Shown piece after piece: positions 45,283-55,500 of a stretch of DNA of 64,000 nucleotides. The position numbers were made by a program, and so were the translations under genes. The stretch is from Canna indica (lineage: Eukaryota > Streptophyta > Magnoliopsida > Zingiberales > Cannaceae). The notes under the pieces were generated by a model. That model saw nothing but the letters and a program-made list of their open reading frames with translations. It was not told the DNA's origin and did not search any database. Numbering within the stretch: position 1 is the first letter of the stretch; the number at the start of each line of letters is the position of its first letter. The stretch is taken from assembly GCA_034359265.1 (NCBI GenBank), contig CP136893.1:44093501-44157500 (forward strand). The letters are read 5' to 3'.

Positions 45283-47650
45283 ATGAGGGAGGATTCTTTC
45301 CCATTTAAATATCTTGGAACTCTGTTTGCTCCTAGGCGCCCCCCTTCGCATGCCTTCAACGTGATCATTGACCAAATTAAAGCTAAATTTAGCTCTTGGC
45401 AATCAAATTACTTGTCCCAAGCTGGTAGAGTTGTACTTATAAACTCTGTTCAAAACTCCATCCCTCTTCACTCAATGGCAGTATCGTGGATGTCCTCGTC
45501 TCAAATAGATAAAATTGAAAGTCTCATAAAAAAATTTCTTCTGGTCTAACTCCCCATAAAAAAAATCTGTTCATTTGATAAGTTGGGATATTGTGACCCT
45601 GCCAAAACAGCTAGGTGGTCTTGGCATTCATGATTTACACTCAAAATGTTCTGCCCTTCACACTAGCGTGTGATTACATATCTCAATTGCCCAAACTCCC
45701 CCTGGGTTCACTTAGCCTCTACTAAATACAAAGACTTAAGATTCTTTTTGGATCCATTGATAAGAAGTGTTCTTGGAGTTGCCGCCTTTTTCGATTTTCT
45801 TTTAATGCTCTATTTCCTGAATGGCTGAGGATAATCAACTCTGGTATTAATACTTTTGTGCTCCTTCATAATTGGATTTTTCAAATGCCTTTATGTCGCA
45901 AGCCTACTTGTTGGCCTAAGATTTTCAACCTTGGTCTTAATCTCAATTTTGATGATAACAAATATGGAACTGATTAATTATTTCATGGAGAGTTATTTTC
46001 AGGTTCCATATCGGTTAGTGCTCGACGTCCCTGATTGGAAAAATCAGATAAATCTGAGAAATCGGCAAGGACGCTCGTCGAAACTCGGGATTCTTCGGGA
46101 AGATAGAGTTTAGGTTTAGGGTATCTAGAATGTATTGTAAATCCTAATGATGGTGCAAGGAAACCTAAAAACTAAACTCGAACCTCAAAACATGAAAACC
46201 CAGAAAATTAGAAAAGGCCCTGAAATTCACTAAGCCTAGGGAGCTCCTTGGAGGGCTATATGACCTAGATATTTTCATGCCACCAAAAGTCTCGGTAATT
46301 GTTCCTTAGGTAAAAACTAGATAACGATATATTTTTAAGGATTTTTTGGAAGTCTTTAGCCTACCCATATTTGACCCGGGATATTATAAAATTTTCGATT
46401 TTCGAAAATTTGTACTAGACCCTAAAAGATAGATTTTGATTCTTAAGGATTTTGTTTTTTTAGATATTTTTATTGAATCCAAATGGGGGGTAGTCCTTAT
46501 ATAACATTTATGTCTTAAGAAATATTATATAAGTAGACTTAGCGAAGACGGAACCCAGAAACGAACAAACAAACAGAAAAAATAGCCAAATCGAACCTAT
46601 TTTTCCAGGTTCGGTCGACCGAATGCTGCCCAAAAGTGGCAAAATGCATTCGATCAATCGACGGTCGGTCGATCGACGATCAACCAGCCTGCATTCGGAT
46701 GGCGGAAAACGGCTCAATTTCGAGCCGTTGAGTATTGTTTTGGCTCTCTACCTTCATGGCTTATAAATAGAAGCCTTAGCAAGCCTTCCACCCCTTATCT
46801 AACATACCTTAAGCCAAATTTTGATTATCCATGAGCTTGATTGAGCCACCATTCTAGAAAACCCTAGCTTTGATCTCTCAACTACTTGAGTAAGCCTTGA
46901 CTTCATTGATTCACCATCATAGTAGGCATCAAGAGGAAGCTAAGAAACTTTGTTTAGACCTAAGTATTTGTTGTATAATTTATTTGCTTCATTATTTGTG
47001 TATTTTATTATTTATTTCATTGTATTAAAGCTTGTGTAAACCTAGGTTGCTAGGTTTGATTGAGTTGGTGGTTGCTTTGATGTTAAGGCTTAAATCCACC
47101 ATTGTAAACCTAGTTTGTTAGGATTAGTTGAGTTTTCCTTAGGTTAAGGTGGGAGAGTACTCTCAGTAGGAAGGCAGGATACTTCTGGATGTGAAAGTGT
47201 CTTTGGTTTGAGAGTAGAGACTTTCCGGTGTAAAGTCCTCATTGTAAGGAAACTAATTAATCAAGTTAAACTAGTATGAAAATCCTAAGCATGGTGCTTA
47301 GGTAGTGGAGTAGGCATTGAGGCCGAACCACTATAAATCATTGTGTTTGCATTGCTTACTTTTGCGTATCGATTACTTGACTTATTTTATTCACTTCCGC
47401 ATTCATTTAGTAGTCGAATAGTGCATTAACATAAGTAATCAAGAAACTGATTGAAATCAAAATTAAGTTTAAGATTAGCAAATATACTATTCACCCTCCC
47501 CCCCCCTCTCCCTCTCTAGTGTGGTCATTTCACCAACACTACTTTTATTGATGTATATATATGTGATGTTGTTGGCTTTGTGAATTGTTTTATTACAAAT
47601 CAAAATTGGGATGCCTCTTTATGCTTGAATGCTTTCAGACCGATGATGAT
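45283..47650 (+). pseudogene. LINE ORF2 C-terminal part, interrupted by solo LTR
   Basis: FKYLGTLFAPRRPP and FSSWQSNYLSQAGRVVLINSV (45300-45450) are standard plant L1 thumb/C-terminal motifs. The frame reaches the insertion at 45908 and, leaving out the LTR and one TSD copy, continues without shift at 47544 (CDVVGFVN, then NQNWD). It ends at 47650, where an LTR-like TGTAACACGCC begins. Confidence 0.78.
45909..47538 (+). mobile_element. Family C solo LTR in LINE, TSD CTACT
   Basis: 1630 bp, TGTTGGCCTAAG to TTCACCAACA, with perfect CTACT on both sides (45904-45908, 47539-47543). Palindromic array 46608-46692, TATA box near 46762, run of nine C at 47498-47506. The LINE frame is restored across it, confirming a clean insertion. 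Confidence 0.92.
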
Positions 47651-48731
47651 TGTAACACGCCTAACCCAGTCAACCTTAAGTCCAAGTCAGGAGACGCTAC
47701 ATCCTGTGCTAAGAGCACCTAAATCCTATCTCAATAATTACCTTTTATGTATTATCCTAATTTAGCTTGCATATTCTATTCAATTTAAAAAGAACAAAAA
47801 AAAATTGCAAAAGTTTTCCCTAAAACCTTTATTACATCCTGTTAACACAAAACAAATTTACACATCTAATCCACTCTAGAAACTAAGGTGTATATTATTA
47901 ATTCACATAATCATTTCACACCTAATTAATAATACACACATCATAAAACAGTGCTCCATACACAAAAATAAATCTTAAGCACAACTTACATATACAAGTC
48001 ATCATTTAACATCACTTTCTAGCTAAAGTGTACATGCCAAAAATTCTCAAGAGTCAAACTACAACATAACCAAAAGATCTTGATGCATCCATCGCAATGT
48101 CTGTGAAGTGACTCTAACTTTTCAGCAGATCCACCAAGGTCCACCTGTTCGTCAAAAGCTATCTACCTACGCGTGGAAAAACCAACACACTAAGCATGGA
48201 AGCTTAGTGGTGCTCATACAAGTTTTAATTTTTCTAGATATCACATTTGTCATTGCCAATACCTGCTGACACATCGGGCACGCAAGGAACATTGTAATGC
48301 ATAAGGATGGTACTTGTATTCATGCAGCTAGCATTTATATGACAAGCTCTTTTGCTGTCCTTAAGCAATGGCCATTAAACAATATCTCATCTTCGCCATT
48401 GAGCATTCCTTACCCCTTTTATTGTGGAAATGGACTCTAAAGTTTGGTTGATGCGAGTACAAATAAGATTACTACTCCTTGGTAGATCTCTTTTGTAATA
48501 TCTAGTATTTTATATTTGTAATCCCAATGTAACTATAAGGATTTCTTTTTTGTTATCAGGAGATGAACAAAACTATCCATTAGGCAACAAACAAAACTAG
48601 GCTTGCAAAAGATTTATTAGTTTGGTCTTCCATTCGCCCTACTGACCTAGAGGCAATATTGTATGCTGACCATTTTGACCCAGCTTCAGCCGGTTAATAA
48701 GATACGTTTTTCTTTTTAGGTAAAAAAAAAA
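47651..48731. other. Unresolved repeat, possible LTR fragment
   Basis: Starts TGTAACACGCC, a common gypsy LTR start in plants, directly after LINE coding sequence. No matching end or TSD is visible. An A-rich run at 48723-48732 may be the LINE tail. No gene seen. Confidence 0.4.
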
Positions 48732-49480
48732 ATTGATCTCGAAAATAAAACGACTTAGAAAGGAGAGAGTGGTGTGCAGATTTAATCATGTAAAAAGAGA
48801 TAACAATAAGGGCTTTAAATGACTGAAAGAGAAGAGAGAGGTGCGCAGGTTTAATCATTTAAAAAGAGATAACAATAAGGAAGCCGATGTATTAGCAAGA
48901 ATAGGGTTCACAAAGAATGTTAATGAGATATGAGAGTGCAGCGAGGAAAAGGGGAACAATGTAGGTGGTGTATGTAAAGACCTGTATGAGACTTTTCAGA
49001 ATTAATAATAAGTGGCTGAACAATGAAGGTGGAACCAGGAAGCATATATTCATGGATTGTAGCATGAATAGATCTGAACTGGGTGAAACCTGAAGTTGTT
49101 CAGTTTTTCCTTTTAAATCACATATTCAAAACAATTTTAAAATATAACATTTGAAAAAGTAAAAAATTACGCACAATATGTATATACATAATTGAAATAC
49201 TAAAAATCAAATAAATCATCTCCATTGTAAATTTTAAACTATATTAACACAAATGTTGCCACCGGAATTTTAAATTTTGTTCAAACTTGTTTATTTGGAA
49301 TACCAAAAAGACAATAGAATTTACACAGCTAATAGCAAATTAACATTCTCAAGACGTCCATGTATTGAAATGAATCATGAGGAAATAAGAAAGCAGCAAA
49401 AACGCTACCAGAACATAGAGAAAGTCAACCAAAATATTAAAAGAACATCAATCATCCCCATCGCTTTAAAACAAAATTGA
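48732..49480. other. Unassigned region downstream of RPL10A
   Basis: A/T-rich. A ~40-base segment with a TTTAATCAT core and AAAAAGAGATAACAATAAG is tandemly repeated at 48779 and 48850 (71-base spacing). Short plus-strand frames have no recognised family. Probably includes the gene's 3' flank. Confidence 0.4.
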
Positions 49481-49594
49481 TCCAAGGTTCAAATAGACAG
49501 TCATGATACACACTTCTTTCACTGTTAAATAAACAAAAATCTAGATGCTAAAACGGACCATCCGACTTTCAATTCACCTTTCGTCTAAAGCAAG

Positions 49595-52500
49595 TTAGAA
49601 CACTCGGTATGGTTTACCCATTGTGCTCTTCAGGTACAAGCACCTCACCTGAAAAGAGAATGTACAGTAAGCACTGGAACAGATAAGAACACTTGGAACA
49701 TGATATAATGATAACGAGTGAATTGTTGCCTGCTCTACTTGATACTCCAACAAGTGAAATCATAACAAAAAATAAAAATTACTTACCAGAGACAATAATG
49801 TCAATCTCAGCATAAGAGTAAATAGGATAACATGATTAATCTAATAAAAAGATGAGCAAGAATCTGAATCATAAAACATCAACTAATATTAATAACATTA
49901 AGAGAAGAAACCCACATTTTGCCAGTTCTTCTTGAGCAAAGACACGAGGAAATTCACACTGAGTTGCACGTTCTGGAAGATCTGTTTGTCCTCCATTGCG
50001 CAGTTGCCGACTGCAACGCCCATGCAAAGAACTTTCTTTAGCTGAAATTTCACCATAGCTTTAGTCTCGTTAACTTTGGATTCCAATGATTCCTGGTGAG
50101 TAACCAAGGTAGGAAATTTCCCTGCATATAAACATCTAAAACAAAGATGTAAGTCATAAGGAAAAAAATTAACACAAGAATATCATCACAAGGCATATAC
50201 AAGAATGTTGCTCAAGCAAAGAGCTTTTCAACACAAAAAAGACATCCATTCTGTAAAAAAATCAAAACAATGTTGTGGTTTAATGTTAAACTAAATACGC
50301 CTTGAACATATAGAGGAATCTAACAATGTAGAGGCTTAATACTTTTAACTCATTGGTGAAGACAACGAAAGCAACATTATTCAGCTAAAATGTTTTTTAT
50401 TAGGGGCCGCACATTTTCGGTTTTCATAATGATACACCACAACTACCATATCAAGAAATATGTGAATCAAAATTTATAAATTTTCAAAAGTACCAGAAAA
50501 CTACCATGGGATTCTGTTACGAGCCTTGGTGTAAGCTCATGTTGCTGGTCGCGGATGGTTGATACTTTCACCTATCTTGATAGGAGGGGAGAGGTGGAAG
50601 AGAGAAAAGAGAGAGGAGAGGGAAAAGAGAGAGAGAGAGAGTGGGAGAGATTGGAGTCAAGTCATGCCTATCTTTGTATTCATCTCATCTCTCTTTAAAT
50701 AGAGATTACAAGGATAATAGCATTGATTACAATTCTTAATGGTCTAATAAATAGAAATGCAATAGCATTGATTACAATGCTTAATGGCCTAATAAATAGA
50801 AATGCAATAGCATTGATTACAATGCTTTATGGTCTAATAAATAGAAATGCAATAGCATTGATTACAATGCTTAATGGTCTAATAAATAGAAATACAATAG
50901 CATTGATTACAATGCTTTATTCCAATGGTCTAATAATTTATGGTGACATTTATTGCCTGCCACTTGGTAATTAAGGTGTTGGTGTTTGATGATTACGACG
51001 CTGATATTTAATCTTGTAACGCGCGTCGTGAGTGAGCTAGTTGGTGTTGGTATCATTTCCCCCGTCCTGAGATTTATGCTTGACCACAAACATGAAATCA
51101 GGATAAGATGATTGTAGCAAGCTGGTTGATTCCCAAGTAGCTTCAAATATTGGAAGGCTTGCCCACTGGACAAGACCTTCATCGGTGCCTTTGCTGGAGC
51201 ATTGAGCCAAAATTTCCACAGGAATTGAGTTTATGGCAGCATGTGGCAATGGAGGAAGACATGGTGGTGTTGATGGCAAGGGCCCATGGAAGCGCTTAAG
51301 GAAGGAGATATGGAAGACATTGTGAAGCTTGGACTCCTTAGGCAATTCAAGAGCGTAAGCAACACTACCAATGCGGCGGAGGATACGAAAGGGACCGTAA
51401 AAGCGAGGGGCCAACTTGTTAGAAGTCCGCCGAGCGAGTGAACTTTGGCGATAGGGCTGTAACTTGAGAAGTACGAGATCATGGGGCTGAAATTGGAGAT
51501 CGCAATGTTTGCGATTATAGTTCCTTTTCATGAGTTGCCGAGCTTGAAGTAGTCGGGCCCTGATAAGTTGGATGTGCTGGTCACGTTCTTAGAGGGAATG
51601 GTCAACCGCCTCAAGGTGGGAGACGCCCGCTGTGTAGGAGAGAAGGCGGGGTGGTGGCCGGGCCATAAACTACTTCAAAGGGGCTGGTTTTGAGGGCTGA
51701 ATGGAATGCAATGTTGTAACAAAACTCCACCCATGGACGCCACTTAAGCCAAGTTTTGGGGCGGTCACTAGTAAAACACCGAAGGTAGACTTCGAGGCTG
51801 CGGTTGACAACTTCGGTTTGACCGTCCACTTGAGGATGGTAGGCAGATGTGATTGAGATTGGTGCCCGAAAGTGAAAATAGTTCATGCCAAAAGCGACTA
51901 GTGAAGGTGACATCGCGGTCGGAGACGATGGACTCAGGTATCCCGTGGAAGCGAACTATATTGTCGAAGAAGACACGAGCTACCGACGATGCTGTATAAG
52001 GATGTTGGAGGCCAATGAAGTATCCATACTTGGAGAGACGATCCACAACCACCAAGATCACAGATTTGCTGCTAGAGATAGGGAGGCCTTCAATAAAATC
52101 GATGGAGATGTCTGCCCAGATTTGTTGTGGAATGGGCAATGGTTGGAGAAGGCCAGCAGGGAGTAATATCTCAGTTTTGTTGCGTTGGCAAATGATACAC
52201 CGTTGGACGTGTTCACGAACATCACGGCGGAGGTGATCCTAATGGAATTCTGCGCGCACCCTTTGGAGAGTGCGTTGATACCCCTCATGGGTTGAATCAT
52301 GAAGGGCGCTTACAATGGTGCGGCGGAGAGGAGATGTGGTTGGTATGACGATCCTGTTTTTGAAGAAAATGACACCGTCTTTGAGCGCCCATAGTGAAGG
52401 TTGAGGCATAAGAGGAATATCCAGCAATAGTGTTTTCAGTTGAGGTCATTTTGGAGCTCCTATTGCAGCTGTAAGATAAAAGCAGAATGAGGAAAGGAGA

Positions 52501-55500
52501 GGGCAGCAAGGTGACCTGTAGTGCCTGGTCAGCGTGACAGAGCGTCGGCAGCGGAATTCAGTCGATCGGCTTTATATTCGATGGAAAAATCATAGCCCAA
52601 GAGCTTAGAAACCCAACGATGTTGTGGTGAGGTGGCCAAACGTTATTCCAAGAGATATTTTAAGCTGAAATGGTCTGTGCGGACCACAAATTTATGCCCC
52701 CATAAATAACGGGTCCAATGCTTGATGGCCTTAACCAACCCAATGAGTTCTTTTTCATATGCCACTAGTTGATGCATGTGAGAAGCAAATGGACGACTGA
52801 AGTAAGCGATAGGATGGTTATTTTGATGGAGAACTGCTCCAATCCCATTGCTTGCCGCATCACATTCAATGATGAAAGGTTGAGTGAAGTCAGGAAGTGC
52901 TAAGGTAGGTGTTGTTGTGAGAGCAGTTTTGAGATTTGCAAATGAAGTTGAGGCCTCAGCGGTCCATAAGAAGCTGTTTTTGCGCAGTAGGGAGGTGAGG
53001 GGTGTAGCTAAAACTCCATAGTTTTGGATGAATTTCCAATAGTAACCGGCAAGCCCAAGAAAGCTGCGTAGTTCATGGTGGAGGTGGGCTGCGGCCAGGA
53101 TGAAATCGCTGAAATTTTCTGAGGATCAGTGCAGACCTCATCGGCAGAAATGACATGGCCGAGGTAGGCCACGGAAGCGGAGGCAAATGTGCATTTGGAC
53201 TCCTTGAGGAAGAGATGGTGTTGCCGTAAAGTGGAGAGAACGCGATCACGGTGGCTGAGATGATCCTCCAAGGAAGGGCCGTAGATTAGGATGTCATCAA
53301 AGAAAATGAGGACATACTTATGTAGCAATGGTTGAAAAATGTGGTTCATAAGTGCTTGAAATGTGAATGGGGCATTAGTCAATCCAAATGGCATGACAAG
53401 GAATTCAAAATGGCCATGGTGGGTGCGGAAGGCTGTCTTTTCCACATCGTCTTCATGCATCCAAATTTGATGGTAGCCGGAGCGCAGGTCAAGTTTAGAG
53501 AAGACACAGGCGCCATGGAGTTCATCAAGGAGCTCGTCGATGGTGGGAATAGGAAATTTGTCCTTGATTGTGATGGAGTTCAAGGTGTGGTAATCAACGC
53601 AAAGCCGCCAAGATGCATCCTTTTTCTTGACTAGGAGAACAGGTGCTGAAAATGGAGAAGTGCTAGGTTGAATGATACCTTGTTGTAGCATTTGTTGGCA
53701 TTGCTTCTCAAGTTCATCTTTTTGGTGAAATGGGTATCGGTAGGGGCGTACCGAGACTGGTTGGGAGGGCTGTTGGAGGCGGATGCGATGGTCATGGAAC
53801 CTGAATGGCGGAAGGCCTGTTGGTTCTTGAAAAATGCTGCTAAATTTGAGCATGACAGCATTGATCAAAGGCTGGACAGAAACTGCAGCCGAACAGATTG
53901 GTAGGGGTTGTTGACAGTGAAGGTCATGCAATGTTACGACCCCGGTTGGGGTGGAGTACTCAAGGAGTAGCTTTTCAAAGTCCCATGTAATGGGGCCAAG
54001 TGTTTGTAGCCATTGGACTCCGAGTACGGCGTCAAAACCGCTGAGTGTGATGACATAGAAGGAGGTCGAGATGGTTGCACAGCCAAGTTGAAGAGCTGAG
54101 GTGGCAAATTGTCCTTTGCATTGGAGACGGCTGCCATTAACCACAACCACCGACAGATCAGGGCTTGGTTTCAATGGCAATCTGAGTTTGTCAGCCACCG
54201 TTGAGTTGAGGAAGTTGTGGGTGCTGCATGAATCAAGCAACACTCGAATTGCAAGGCCATGAAGTTGTCCAGCCACTTGCATGGTTTGCGCAACAAGTGT
54301 TCCTTGTAGCGCCATCAAGGAGACATGCGGTTCCTCGCTATTGGCCGGGTATAAGAAGTGATCGTCAGCCATGGTAGGTAAAAGTGCAGCATCTTTTTCG
54401 AGCTCAGCGGTTGCTGGAATATCATCGTCAGGAGCGATTTCCAGCATGTAAAGCTGGCGGCAGCGATGGTCAGGCGACCATGCCTCCTCACAGTTGAAGC
54501 AGAGGCCTTGGCGACGGTGCCTTGCAGCCTCGGTATGTGATAGTCGGCGCCTGGGCGGCTGGTTTGTTCCACCCCTATTCGGTGTACCCGACACAAGGGA
54601 AGTGACCGCTGGTCTAGGTGGCCCTTTTGGGGCAGCGAGAGGTTGCTGGTAGGAATGGCGGTTGTACTGTCCAAATTGGGGCGGATTGGAAGCCAACCTC
54701 TCGTAAAGGCGGGAGAGGCGCATGGCTTCTGTTAGATCTGCTGGTTTTAGAGCCTCTACCAGCACCTGAAGATTGGGATGAAGACCACGCAGGTAGAGTT
54801 CTACCTCTTGTTCGGCATTTAGTTGACCCGCACGAGCGAGGAGACATTGGAATCCGTCGATAGTCGGCCACCGAGCGAGTATGTTGGAGACTTGCAAATT
54901 CTCCAAGTTTGTTGCCGCGAGTTGGAGGACCAAAACGGAGATGGCAATGGTCTTGGAACGCCATCCAAGACAAGCGAGGTATATCCTTCATTAGTTTAAG
55001 CACCCAAAATTGAGCATCTTCCATCATGTGATATGCTGCGATTGGCACCTTAGCTTCTTCTTGTATTTGATGAAAGAAAAAATATTGTTTGCATCTCGCT
55101 AGCCAAGGAAGCGGGTCTGCTGTCCCGTCATAACAAGGGAACTCGAAGCATGGTGCACGATGGTGGGCGGGTGCCCACGTGTTGTTCTCCTGAACATGGT
55201 TTTGCTGGAAATTCCTAGGTACTTGCCCTAGAATACCGAGGACAACGGGTGCTTGCAGGGGCTGATCGGCACCTGCAGCTTGAGGAAAATCATGTCTTGC
55301 TTGTGTGGATGTGCTACCAGCATCCACAACAGGTGCAGTGCGTATGGCCTAGACTTCTTTGGCGAGAGCAGTGATTTGGTTCAGGATGTGTGCTCTTTCA
55401 ACTCGTTCTTGCTCGCGCTCCTTAGCTTGAGTCTCACGCTCCTTAGCTTGGGCAGCGGTCATATCTCGCATGAAGACAGCGAGTTGATCCTGAAATGAGT

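Larger units (their letters stand above)
42885..47650 (+). mobile_element. LINE (L1 type), 5'-truncated, split by a family C solo LTR
   Basis: The end of ORF1, an endonuclease, RT pieces and the ORF2 C-terminus are in order on the plus strand. ORF1 stop and ORF2 start overlap (TGA 43124-43126, ATG 43123-43125), as in plant L1 elements. Several frameshifts and stops and the loss of the catalytic YADD region show it is dead. The 5' end lies at the edge of the family D LTR. The 3' end with poly(A) is not certain; an A run at 48723-48732 is a candidate if 47651-48700 is a later insertion. Confidence 0.82.

Noticed and set aside
50723..50974. 83-codon frame with a 15-residue repeat
   Set aside because: The 45-bp LTR repeat is a multiple of three and so stays open; the counterpart LTR has fewer units and no start context.
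51885..52236. Plus-strand frames across the integrase of the intronic element
   Set aside because: Antisense shadows of the minus-strand integrase motifs.
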